Source: Metabacillus malikii
GTDB taxonomy: Bacteria; Bacillota; Bacilli; Bacillales; Bacillaceae
Reading direction: 5' to 3'
DNA: 64,000 nucleotides
NCBI RefSeq assembly: GCF_030813355.1
Contig: NZ_JAUSUD010000002.1
Span: forward strand, 186,001 to 250,000
Position 1 is the first letter of the stretch, and each line of letters begins with the position of its first letter. Shown here one piece after another: positions 18,307 to 26,423 of this stretch. The notes under the pieces were generated by a model. The model had not been told where the DNA came from, made no database searches, and saw only the letters and a program-made list of their open reading frames with translations. Both the position numbers and the translations under genes were made by a program.

Positions 18307-18462
18307 ATGGGTTACGGATATGGATTCGGTGGCGGCTACGGTTACGGTGGTGGCTGCGGTGGATATGGTTACGGTGGCTATGGCTACGGTGGCGGTAAAG
18401 GTTTTGCGTTAATCGTCGTATTATTCATCTTATTAATCATCGTTGGAGCAGCTTGGTTATAA
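18307..18462 (+). CDS. YjcZ-family sporulation peptide, long Gly/Tyr-rich form
   Basis: The 51-residue product has a [14 protein letters not shown]-type low-complexity head of about 33 residues, then [21 protein letters not shown], which matches the membrane segment of the neighbour at 18135. It is a likely tandem duplicate with an expanded glycine-tyrosine head. AAGGAGGA precedes two consecutive ATG codons (18304 and 18307); the second has the better spacing. A terminator follows about 90 bases later. Confidence 0.88.
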   Translation: MGYGYGFGGGYGYGGGCGGYGYGGYGYGGGKGFALIVVLFILLIIVGAAWL

Positions 18463-18553
18463 TCAATAGGTAACAGGGTGACTTGAGCAAAAGTATTAGA
18501 CCCATGAATATAGGGAATATAGAATTGTATTCTAATAATGTATGTTTTGAGGG

Positions 18554-18585
18554 GAGGATGCTTTCGAGTCATCCTCTTTTCTTTG
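18554..18585 (+). terminator. Terminator after the yjcZ-like pair
   Basis: GAGGATG and CATCCTC form a stem with a nine-base loop and are followed by TTTTCTTT. Confidence 0.8.
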
Positions 18586-18731
18586 GTGGATATATCATTT
18601 TATCAAATAAACAAGCTAAAACTAGTCATACTATTATACAAATTTCAATGGATAGAATGTTATAGATTGCTATGATATGATAATTTGGAGATTACCAGAT
18701 TATCTCATGATTAAATATAGGAGGGACTCAT

Positions 18732-18800
18732 ATGAAGCGTGAAATGAAAGAATGCAAAGGCTTACAACATGGAGAGGGGGTTATCTACTATGAACCATAA
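18732..18800 (+). CDS. Putative 22-codon leader peptide overlapping the next gene
   Basis: An AGGAGGGA ribosome site is followed by ATG and the frame MKREMKECKGLQHGEGVIYY-EP, then TAA. Its stop (18798-18800) lies inside the next gene, whose ATG is at 18790, so the two frames overlap by 11 bases. This arrangement suggests translational coupling or leader-peptide control. There is no enrichment for one amino acid as in classic attenuators. Whether it is translated is inferred from the ribosome site only. Confidence 0.5.
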   Translation: MKREMKECKGLQHGEGVIYYEP

Positions 18801-19215
18801 TATAAAACGGCCAATAAATGAAGAACTTTTGAGTCAACTCGTCTATTTGGACGAACAAGGTCAGGAATTGATGGAAACGTATTTCGCAAACGATCGGATA
18901 AAATTCAAGGAATTTTATCACTTATATACTACTGAGGTAGAAGCATATATCTCAAATCTACATGCTCAAAAGAAACAGACTAACAAATTGGAAAAAGTAT
19001 TCATTGGTTGTAAGGTTATTGTAAAATATGAGGATGATGATGAAACGGAAGAGTACATAATTTGCTTTCCAGAACAGTCAAATCCAGATGAAGGGTGCAT
19101 ATCGTTTTTATCACCAGTTGGAAATCAACTTTTATTGCGTTCCGTTGGGGAACATATGAAGCTCAACACACCTGGTGGCGAAATAGGCATTGTTATAACT
19201 GATATTCAATTTTAA
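18790..19215 (+). CDS. Stand-alone GreA/GreB C-terminal-domain protein
   Basis: The 141-residue protein has a helical N-terminal half of about 65 residues. Its C-terminal domain resembles that of GreA/GreB: KVFIGCKVIVKYEDDDETEEY at 70-90, ISFLSPVGNQLLLRSVGEH, and the hallmark NTPGGEIGIVITDI near the end. GreA uses this domain to dock on RNA polymerase, but the usual N-terminal acidic coiled coil is not evident, so transcript cleavage is doubtful. It may be a polymerase-binding regulator. ATG at 18790 follows GAGAGGGGG. The overlapping upstream ORF may couple its translation. Confidence 0.75.
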   Translation: MNHNIKRPINEELLSQLVYLDEQGQELMETYFANDRIKFKEFYHLYTTEVEAYISNLHAQKKQTNKLEKVFIGCKVIVKYEDDDETEEYIICFPEQSNPDEGCISFLSPVGNQLLLRSVGEHMKLNTPGGEIGIVITDIQF

Positions 19216-19368
19216 AAAAATTCATTTTACTTGTAGATTGAAGAAAATATATATTTCATACAATAAGAAATTGTGAAAAGACGTAGTCGCTTTTTAGTTA
19301 AAGCATGCCGGGATAGGTCGCAGAAAGCGAAGCCACTTTGCACAATTAACAACAATGAAGATGAAGAA

Positions 19369-19396
19369 AGGGGACTTATAGAGAAGTCCTCTTTTT
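19369..19396. terminator. Terminator between converging genes
   Basis: AGGGGACTT and AAGTCCTCT pair around a short loop, with five T on the plus side and AAGAAAG/CTTTCTTC flanks, serving the gene ending at 19215 and perhaps the minus-strand gene beside it. Confidence 0.75.
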
Positions 19397-19397
19397 A

Positions 19398-19619
19398 TCA
19401 TGAAGTTCGTTTTTCAGAGTGATCGATTTGAATAAGCGAGTTTCGTTTAATCCAATATTCAAAACTATCTAAAGGGAATACTCCTCTACGTTTTGAATTA
19501 TTCATTTGTATGACGATGCTTTGGTCTGTTATCTCCAATATTTTCAATCGGTTAGAATTACTTATATTCGGAATAAAGCTCCCTCTCAATTCAAATTCCA
19601 TATTGCTTCGTAGTTCCAT
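19398..19619 (-). CDS. Small protein of unknown function
   Basis: This 73-residue ORF follows AAGGAGG, which is about 11 bases before the ATG; a second in-frame ATG at codon 7 is also possible. The composition is ordinary for a folded small beta-rich protein (RLKILEITDQSIVIQMNNS, then VFPLDSFEYWI), with no membrane segment or cysteine. I do not recognise a family. It is flanked by a terminator at its 3' end and transcribed away from the phosphatase gene. Confidence 0.6.
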   Translation of the reverse strand: MELRSNMEFELRGSFIPNISNSNRLKILEITDQSIVIQMNNSKRRGVFPLDSFEYWIKRNSLIQIDHSEKRTS

Positions 19620-19943
19620 CTTAAGTATTTCCTCCTTATTATTTTCATAAGGCTCTTATTAAAAATTGTCAAATAAGGGTATATCGAGGCTGATAAAAAG
19701 TGATCGCTACAATGATGTTCGAACCTATAGACTAGACGGTTATACTGCCCAGCATATTAATACTAAAACCAACCCCAGATAACAAAACAATCTAAATAAA
19801 AGAGACTTATCTTTAATAGTTATATCCTTTTATGGTTTTATTATCCAACTGCTTATAAATGTACACTGTTCAAAATGGTTGAATGTCTTTACAATAAAGA
19901 AAGATATTGTATTGAAGGTGAAGAGAATGAGAGGAAATACTTT
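19620..19943. other. Intergenic region without recognised feature
   Basis: This AT-rich spacer separates two divergent genes and must hold both promoters. I see no long inverted repeat, riboswitch or repeat copy in it. Confidence 0.5.
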
Positions 19944-20738
19944 ATGGCAAATAATATATCATTTGAAAAATTATATAATTTTCGAGATATTGGCGGGATG
20001 CAAACAAAAGATGGAGAAATTATAAAAAGGAATTTGTTATATCGTTCCGAAGATATTTCGCGTTTATCAAAAAGGGACCAACTCACCCTCAAACAAACAG
20101 GTTTAAAGCTAATATGTGATTTAAGGACAATAAAAGAGAGAGAATCAAAGATGTATTCGTTCCCAGAAAAATGGGGCACTATTATCATGCATATACCAAT
20201 TAATCACGGCAGTCAAGAGTTAACGTATCGCGATTTTTATCAAATGTTAAAAGAGCAAGGTAAACAAGATAATTTTGAAAATTGGATTCATGATTTTTAT
20301 CAATCGATTGTATGTGAACGGAAACAAGAGATTAAACAAGTAATTGAAGCAATTGCAAATCATAATAATACACCAGCATTAATTCATTGCACAGGTGGAA
20401 AGGACCGAACAGGTTTTATAAGTGCTCTTATCCAACTTTATTTAGGTGTAGACTATAATGTCGTTGTTAAAGAATATCTACTTTCTAATCAATTAATCTA
20501 CCCTAAAATGAAAAAGACTGAAAAGATGATACGACTATTTAGCCTATATCGTATACCCACTCATAAGATTAAACCATTATTAATCGTTGACAAATCTTAC
20601 TTAGATGGGGCATTAAAGCAAGTTTTTTCACAATATGAATCGGTCGAAAGGTTTTTTGTCGAGGGGTGTGGTATTTCAAACCAGACATTGTGTCAACTTA
20701 AATGTATGATGCTTGATCAACCAGGTAATAAAACATAA
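19944..20738 (+). CDS. Tyrosine/dual-specificity phosphatase (IphP-like)
   Basis: The 264-residue protein has the signature HCTGGKDRTG with nucleophile Cys149 and Arg155. The N-terminal NFRDIGGMQTKDG and LLYRSEDISRL motifs are typical of the IphP/DSPn family of bacterial tyrosine phosphatases and lipid-phosphate phosphatases. ATG at 19944 is chosen because GAGAGG lies eight bases upstream; the frame continues to an ATG at 19875 without a ribosome site. An M42 peptidase gene follows 33 bases later, so they may be co-transcribed. The physiological substrate is unknown. Confidence 0.88.
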   Translation: MANNISFEKLYNFRDIGGMQTKDGEIIKRNLLYRSEDISRLSKRDQLTLKQTGLKLICDLRTIKERESKMYSFPEKWGTIIMHIPINHGSQELTYRDFYQMLKEQGKQDNFENWIHDFYQSIVCERKQEIKQVIEAIANHNNTPALIHCTGGKDRTGFISALIQLYLGVDYNVVVKEYLLSNQLIYPKMKKTEKMIRLFSLYRIPTHKIKPLLIVDKSYLDGALKQVFSQYESVERFFVEGCGISNQTLCQLKCMMLDQPGNKT

Positions 20739-20771
20739 TAAGCTATGTAAGCATATAAAGGAGAGGTACAT

Positions 20772-21824
20772 ATGAAAACAAACACCGAGGTCCTACACTT
20801 AATTAAGCAATTAGTCGAGATTCCCAGTCCTTCTGGAAATACGCAAACAATCATTTCTTTTGTTGAAAGCTATTTATCAAATTTAAATATACGAATAAAA
20901 CGTAACCGCAAAGGCGGCTTAATTATATCTCTTCCTGGTAAAGATGATTCACAACAGAGAATGTTAACAGCGCATGTTGACACATTAGGGGCAATTGTTA
21001 AAGAAATAAAAGAAAATGGACGCTTAAAAATAGATTTAATTGGTGGCTTTCATTTCCATTCAATTGAAGGTGAGTACTGTCAAATCGAAACAGCTTTAGG
21101 AAAAAAGTACACAGGAACGATACTTATGCATCAATCATCTGTTCATGTATATAAAGATGCTGCGAAACTGGAACGTAATCAAAGTAATATCGAAGTAAGA
21201 ATTGATGAACTTGTCAAAAATGCCAAAGATGTTCGAAATTTAGGGATTGAGGTTGGAGATTTTATTTCATTTAACCCGAGAGTGGAGATAACTCAAAATG
21301 GTTACATTAAATCAAGACATCTAGATGATAAAGCAAGTGTTGCATTATTGCTTGAATTAATTAAGCGAATTGTTGAAGAGGGCATACAATTACCGTATAC
21401 AACACATTTCCTCATCTCTAATAATGAAGAAATAGGATATGGCGGGAACTCGAATATAACAGCAGAAACAATTGAATATCTTGCGGTTGATATGGGGGCA
21501 ATTGGTGATGGTCAGGCAACCGATGAATATACGGTATCAATTTGTGCAAAAGATGCAAGCGGTCCTTACCATTATGGCTTTAGAAAGAAATTAATTGAAC
21601 TTGCTCGTCAAAATCAAATTGACTACAAAGTTGATATTTATCCGTACTACGGATCTGATGCTTCAGCAGCGATTCGTGCAGGCCATGATATTGTGCATGG
21701 ATTAATCGGCCCAGGCATTGATGCTTCACATGCATATGAACGGACACACATTTCGTCGCTAACAAATACAGCAAATCTACTTTATCACTATGTACAATCA
21801 GAAATGACAAATATTAATGAGTAG
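20772..21824 (+). CDS. M42-family metalloaminopeptidase
   Basis: The 350-residue protein has the M42 metal-site order: TAHVDTLGA near residue 65, SRHLDDKASVALLLEL near 186, SNNEEIGYGGNSNI near 217, AVDMGAIGDGQ near 240 and HAYERTH near 323. M42 enzymes are cytoplasmic cobalt- or zinc-dependent aminopeptidases, often large dodecamers; B. subtilis has YsdC, YtoP and YhfE. Which peptide ends it trims cannot be told. GGAGAGG precedes ATG at 20772. It follows the phosphatase gene closely and ends before a terminator. Confidence 0.88.
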   Translation: MKTNTEVLHLIKQLVEIPSPSGNTQTIISFVESYLSNLNIRIKRNRKGGLIISLPGKDDSQQRMLTAHVDTLGAIVKEIKENGRLKIDLIGGFHFHSIEGEYCQIETALGKKYTGTILMHQSSVHVYKDAAKLERNQSNIEVRIDELVKNAKDVRNLGIEVGDFISFNPRVEITQNGYIKSRHLDDKASVALLLELIKRIVEEGIQLPYTTHFLISNNEEIGYGGNSNITAETIEYLAVDMGAIGDGQATDEYTVSICAKDASGPYHYGFRKKLIELARQNQIDYKVDIYPYYGSDASAAIRAGHDIVHGLIGPGIDASHAYERTHISSLTNTANLLYHYVQSEMTNINE

Positions 21825-21893
21825 AACTGACAGGACTGACTTACAATTACAGATTATTAAGGGTCTTATTTTCTAATATTTAGACACAAAATT

Positions 21894-21953
21894 ACTCCTC
21901 GGAGGAAGCTAGTATATTTGAGACAATATAAACTTTTTCCGAGGAGTTTTGTA
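21894..21953 (+). terminator. Terminator after the M42 peptidase gene
   Basis: ACTCCTCGGA and TCCGAGGAGT form a perfect 10-bp stem around a long loop, followed by TTTTGTATTTTT. Confidence 0.8.
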
Positions 21954-22004
21954 TTTTTATGTGGCTACCATTTAACTATCAATTGTAGGTTCCATACAAG
22001 CATT

Positions 22005-22175
22005 CTATTTATTCCTATTCATAAAGTAGGCAGAAATAAAGGTAGCACCTATGAGCAATAATGACAGTAGTAGTATGACACCTAAGCCGACTTTTTCATG
22101 TAATGTAAAGAGATATGCAATTAATATGATATCAATTACAAACGACCAAATTATATACCCTTTAAATGAACGCAT
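22005..22175 (-). CDS. Small two-helix membrane protein
   Basis: The 56-residue product (MRSFKGYIIWSFVIDIILIA and following) has two hydrophobic segments joined by a short loop (HEKVGL) and ends FMNRNK. AGAAGGGT lies five bases before the chosen ATG; the longer frame starting six codons earlier lacks one. No family is recognised. It lies just downstream of the yxcD-like operon on the same strand. Confidence 0.65.
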   Translation of the reverse strand: MRSFKGYIIWSFVIDIILIAYLFTLHEKVGLGVILLLSLLLIGATFISAYFMNRNK

Positions 22176-22257
22176 TAAAAACCCTTCTCTCATCGAAATA
22201 TAGAAGTATTGTATTAAAAAATTGATGAAAAAACGAGAGGCATGACAAGCCTCCCGT

Positions 22258-22548
22258 TTACTCTACATATGCGATAATCCCTTCCTCATCGTCTAAAATA
22301 AGTTCAATTGCTGCTCGAAAAGGATCGATATTCATTACTGTTTCTAGCCAAAAACGTAATGCTTCTATTATATTGGCGGTAATTAATATTTGCTTACGTT
22401 CCCCAATAAATGCTTCTGCAGAGAATCCGTAATCATCATCATAAATTAGCTCAATTTCTACCTCTTGAGGTTGCATTTGGCGTTTATGAGCAATATGGAG
22501 ACATAAGGCATTGACTATATCTTGTTCAGAAACCTTTATCTTCCCCAT
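22258..22548 (-). CDS. YxcD-family (DUF2653) protein
   Basis: The 96-residue acidic protein fits the YxcD family, with SEQDIVNALCLHIAHKR, EVEIELIYDDDYGFSAEAF and a C-terminal helix. The function is unknown. Its ATG lies within the last codons of the upstream gene, a 13-base overlap that implies coupling. A search against DUF2653 would settle the assignment. Confidence 0.75.
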   Translation of the reverse strand: MGKIKVSEQDIVNALCLHIAHKRQMQPQEVEIELIYDDDYGFSAEAFIGERKQILITANIIEALRFWLETVMNIDPFRAAIELILDDEEGIIAYVE

Positions 22549-22973
22549 GCAGAATCTTCCTCAGTTTTACGCTTGTTTTTAAAATACGTAAAGATTTTTC
22601 TTATAATCATAATGACAACCACAATTGCAAGTACATTAATAAATAATCCAATAATTGACCCTAAAATTCCAAGATTGCCCAATAATCCACCTAATAACAA
22701 TCCAGCAAGTCCACCTAATAGGAGACCTTTCATTAAGCCGCCAGCTTTTGGTTTATTATTTGTTGCTTTGCTTTTGGTCATTGTTGAAGACTTCTGTTGA
22801 GTATCGTCTTTCTTAATAAATGAATTATTGTTCGTATTGGAATTAAATGACTTCTTACCAGATTTATATCCCTTTGCACTAACTGTTGATACTTGGTCCC
22901 CAATTAAGAAACCTCCAACAGGTGTAAATAATAATGTTGTAACGAGCAATGCAGAAAAGATCTTTTTTAACAT
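22536..22973 (-). CDS. Secreted or membrane protein of the yxcD operon
   Basis: This 145-residue protein has an N-terminal signal-like helix (MLKKIFSALLVTTLLFTPVG). A Lys/Ser/Asn/Gln-rich linker (about residues 35-75) follows, then a glycine-rich hydrophobic region (GLLLGGLAGLLLGGLLGNLG) and a second strong transmembrane helix followed by KNKRK. The glycine-rich segment recalls Tim44-like membrane proteins annotated in bacilli, but I would not assign that function. ATG at 22973 follows GAGGAGG. It is the first gene of an operon with the DUF2653 gene. Confidence 0.7.
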   Translation of the reverse strand: MLKKIFSALLVTTLLFTPVGGFLIGDQVSTVSAKGYKSGKKSFNSNTNNNSFIKKDDTQQKSSTMTKSKATNNKPKAGGLMKGLLLGGLAGLLLGGLLGNLGILGSIIGLFINVLAIVVVIMIIRKIFTYFKNKRKTEEDSAWGR

Positions 22974-23523
22974 GAAAGTAATCCTCCTCAAAATTGTAAA
23001 GCTCTCTATTCGATGGAATTTTATAAGGATAAATTGTAACGAAAAAAGAGAGTGCTATATTATACGTTTATATAGATGAAAGGTTTCAACTTTATATTAT
23101 CAAAGTTTTGAAATTAAATCGAGTTTTAATAGAGTTCACTTATATGATTGTACAGGTGATCTCTGCAGATTACTTTGCTCAGAGTTTATAGCGATAATGA
23201 AACGAAAGCGTAACGAAAGGTCTTTTACATATATGAGTAGATAGACATGTTTCTTAGTAACATTATGAAATATTAGTTTCTAGCTCGCGAAATTCGTGTT
23301 TTTGTAGGAAGAAATCCCCTAATTTTTAGTAAAATTAATAGTTTCGAAATTAGAAAATTTTGGTCCTTAGGACCTTTTTTTAAGTCCAATTAATATAATA
23401 TGCTTGATGTGATGCGTCAGATGAATTTGTCAGTTTTTGCAACGGGCAATAGGAATTATGTAGTTTATTTTTTGGATAGGTACAAACTGGTCTGTATGTA
23501 AAGCTAGATTTGGAGGGTAAGGT
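22974..23523. other. Divergent intergenic region and long leader of the GGDEF-EAL gene
   Basis: Beyond the hairpin at 23357-23381 I see no recognised element. It contains no match to the consensus c-di-GMP riboswitch classes that I could recognise by eye. The promoters of both divergent genes must lie here. Confidence 0.45.
23357..23381 (+). terminator. Terminator-like hairpin in the leader of the GGDEF-EAL gene
   Basis: GGTCC-TTA-GGACC, extended by AAAATTTT-type bases, is followed by seven T. No plus-strand gene lies upstream of it within this region, so it falls in the leader of the gene at 23524 and could attenuate it. Confidence 0.55.
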
Positions 23524-26316
23524 ATGATTAATGAGCATACGAGGTATTCACGACTAGCGCAAATTACAAAATTAATAAACTCGAAACTTGAACTAAAGGA
23601 ATTGTTGGATCATGTGGTGATTGCGATTTCAGAAGAAGTGTTTCGATGCGATTCAGTAGGAATTTATTTACCTCAAGAAGATGGTACATATCGAGGTTAT
23701 GTCGGTAAACCTTATTATTTAAATGGTATGACACTTGATACTTTGGTCATTGACCCTAAAAGTGATCTATTAGCTAGAGAAATACTTGATACGAAAGATA
23801 GCATCTATATACCTGATACCTCTATTGATGAACGTCCAGATTTTAACCCGATTCAAAAATTTAATATTAATTCATTATTCGCATTACCTATTAACTATGA
23901 TAATGAAGTTTACGGGCTAGTGTTTCTATTTAATCAAGGAAAACATATGGATTTAACATTAATAGAAATGGAAACAGTTGAAGCATATGTTAATATGGCT
24001 GCGGTTGCAATTCGCAACGCGAAACTATTGAAGAGAAAAGAAAGTCTTATTACTGAAAAACAATTAATGTTAGACATAACGAAGGAACTTTCTTTATGTT
24101 TAACTAAGAACGACTCAATAGAAAAGTGCTTTACATATTTAGGGAAAATATTAAAAAATACCAACATTGCAGCACACTTAGTAGACCCGCTATCCCCTTG
24201 TCATCCATTTAAGCCATTGAGAATATATAACGAAAGTCAGTGGACTCAAGCGATATGGAAAAAGGCACATAAGGAAATTATAATAAATGAATGTGAAGAT
24301 GACCTTATTCAACTTGTATTACAGACGAAAAAGGCAATCTATATTCCGGATGTAAATATTGATACAAGACCCAACAAGGAAATATGTAAATATTTTAATA
24401 TTAAAGGCTTGTTAATGTTGCCGATTGTTACGATGGGGAATGTGTTAGGCATTATCATTATATGGACTGATAATAACAATCATACGATATTTAGTGATAC
24501 AGATATAGCATTAGCACAATCAATTGTTGAAGCGAATGCAGCTGTCTTATCCCACCTTACATACATGGATAAACAAGAGCAAATTATTAATTATCGGACG
24601 AAGCAATTAACGAATAAAAATAATGAACTGAAGACAGCTGTACAGAAATTACAGCAACTAAGCAGGGAAAAAGAATTGATTTTAAATTCTGTCGGAGATG
24701 GGATTATTGGTATGGATATAAAGGGGAGTGTTATTTTCTGTAACCCTGCTGCTGAAGCATGTTTAAGGTACAAGCCCAATCAATTGATTGGAAAATCTTA
24801 TAAAACGTTTTTTTCAAGATCTAATACTAGCATCCAACAGTTATCATTTCTTAAAAATGTTGAACAAACGACATACTTCACAGATGAGAAGTTTATACGA
24901 TTTGATAATACTGAATTTCCTGTGGAATATGGTATAACGTCCATTAAAGACAAAGCGGTTGTTGTAGGTTATGTATTAACTTTTAAGGATGTCACGTATC
25001 GGAAGCAAATGGAGGAGCAAATAAACTATCATGCTTATTATGATAGTTTAACGGACTTACCAAATCGGCTCCTTTTTCAAGATCGGTTAGAACAAGGACT
25101 AGCATATGCTCAATTGCATAATGAAATGCTCGCTATCTTATTCCTTGATATTGACCGATTTAAAACGATAAATGATACTTTGGGTCATAAAAACGGTGAT
25201 TTACTTTTGCAAAAAGTTGCCGAGAGATTAGTCAACTGTTCGATTAAAGGAAGCACTGTTGCAAGGCAGGGCGGAGATGAATTTGCTCTTATATTACCAC
25301 TAATAACGAGTGAAGAAGAAGTTGAAAGAATTACTGGGAAAATATTAACAGCATTTAAGCAACCAGTTTATCTAAAGGGAATTGAAATATTCGTAAAAAT
25401 AAGTATTGGAATAAGCTTATTTCCCCAAGATGGACTAGATGCCGAGGAATTAATATCAAAGGCTGATATGGCTCTTACAAAATCGAAAGAAATGACGGGG
25501 ATAGAATATCATTTCTACAGGTCAACAATGGTAAAGCATTCACTTGAGACAGTTAAGCTTGAACATTCACTATATCGAGCTCTTGATTTGAACGAATTTC
25601 AAATCTATTATCAGCCTCAGATTGATACTAGACAAAATGAACTCTTCGGTGTGGAGGCATTACTCCGTTGGAGACATCGGGAAAAAGGAATGATTTCACC
25701 TGCACATTTTATTCCGATTGCTGAAGAAACCGGATTAATTATTCCAATAGGAGAATGGATGCTACAACATGTCTGTCATCAAATAAAAGCCTGGCAAGAT
25801 AAAGGTTATCCTTCAGTTACAGTATCCTTGAATATTTCTGCCAGCCAGTTTAATAAAACAAACTTTGTTGAGACTGTAAAAAAAGTGATAGTAGAAACAG
25901 ATATTACACCTAGCTTATTAGAGTTGGAATTGACAGAGTCTTTAATCATTCACAATTCTGAGGATACACTGAATAAAATGTCAGAGTTGCGTGAACTGGG
26001 GGTTCATTTATCTATTGATGATTTTGGGACAGGCTATTCATCGTTAGGTTATTTAATGCATTTTCCAATCCATACATTAAAGATAGATCGCTCCTTTTTA
26101 AAAGATATTTGTACGAATAAAAAGAATGCTGCAATAACGAATACAATTATTTCATTAGCTGAAAATTTAGAGGTGCAAGTTATTGCAGAAGGGGTAGAGA
26201 CTAAAGAACAATTAATTTTCTTAACTTCAAATAACTGCTATCGGATACAAGGCTTTTATTTTTCTGCTCCTTTAAGTGTTGATGTACTAGAAGAGAAATA
26301 CTTTTATAATGTTTAG
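23524..26316 (+). CDS. GAF-GAF-PAS-GGDEF-EAL cyclic-di-GMP turnover protein
   Basis: The 930-residue soluble protein has two GAF domains (about residues 15-165 and 185-340), a short coiled coil, a PAS domain (about 380-495), GGDEF (about 505-670) and EAL (about 685-925). GGDEF is intact at 583-587 (RQGGDEF), and EAL begins VEALLRW at 710. The EAL catalytic set is present: LNISASQF, ELELTESL, SIDDFGTGYSSLGYL, LKIDRSFL and IAEGVET. Both synthesis and breakdown of c-di-GMP look possible. The inhibitory RxxD site before GGDEF is absent. No membrane segment is seen; GAF/PAS should sense a cytoplasmic signal. GGAGGG precedes the ATG. Confidence 0.92.
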   Translation: MINEHTRYSRLAQITKLINSKLELKELLDHVVIAISEEVFRCDSVGIYLPQEDGTYRGYVGKPYYLNGMTLDTLVIDPKSDLLAREILDTKDSIYIPDTSIDERPDFNPIQKFNINSLFALPINYDNEVYGLVFLFNQGKHMDLTLIEMETVEAYVNMAAVAIRNAKLLKRKESLITEKQLMLDITKELSLCLTKNDSIEKCFTYLGKILKNTNIAAHLVDPLSPCHPFKPLRIYNESQWTQAIWKKAHKEIIINECEDDLIQLVLQTKKAIYIPDVNIDTRPNKEICKYFNIKGLLMLPIVTMGNVLGIIIIWTDNNNHTIFSDTDIALAQSIVEANAAVLSHLTYMDKQEQIINYRTKQLTNKNNELKTAVQKLQQLSREKELILNSVGDGIIGMDIKGSVIFCNPAAEACLRYKPNQLIGKSYKTFFSRSNTSIQQLSFLKNVEQTTYFTDEKFIRFDNTEFPVEYGITSIKDKAVVVGYVLTFKDVTYRKQMEEQINYHAYYDSLTDLPNRLLFQDRLEQGLAYAQLHNEMLAILFLDIDRFKTINDTLGHKNGDLLLQKVAERLVNCSIKGSTVARQGGDEFALILPLITSEEEVERITGKILTAFKQPVYLKGIEIFVKISIGISLFPQDGLDAEELISKADMALTKSKEMTGIEYHFYRSTMVKHSLETVKLEHSLYRALDLNEFQIYYQPQIDTRQNELFGVEALLRWRHREKGMISPAHFIPIAEETGLIIPIGEWMLQHVCHQIKAWQDKGYPSVTVSLNISASQFNKTNFVETVKKVIVETDITPSLLELELTESLIIHNSEDTLNKMSELRELGVHLSIDDFGTGYSSLGYLMHFPIHTLKIDRSFLKDICTNKKNAAITNTIISLAENLEVQVIAEGVETKEQLIFLTSNNCYRIQGFYFSAPLSVDVLEEKYFYNV

Positions 26317-26423
26317 TTTCTATTAACCACTTCCGTTGAGGGTATAAATTGATATGAAGTTTTTGCAGAGGATATTAAAATGATAGTTAATTTAAATCAA
26401 TAATAATAGGAGGCGTTGTTAAA

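Noticed and set aside
22992-23523. c-di-GMP riboswitch before the GGDEF-EAL gene
   Set aside because: The GGGCAATAGG stretch near 23444 is only superficially similar; the rest of the class I or II consensus is missing.
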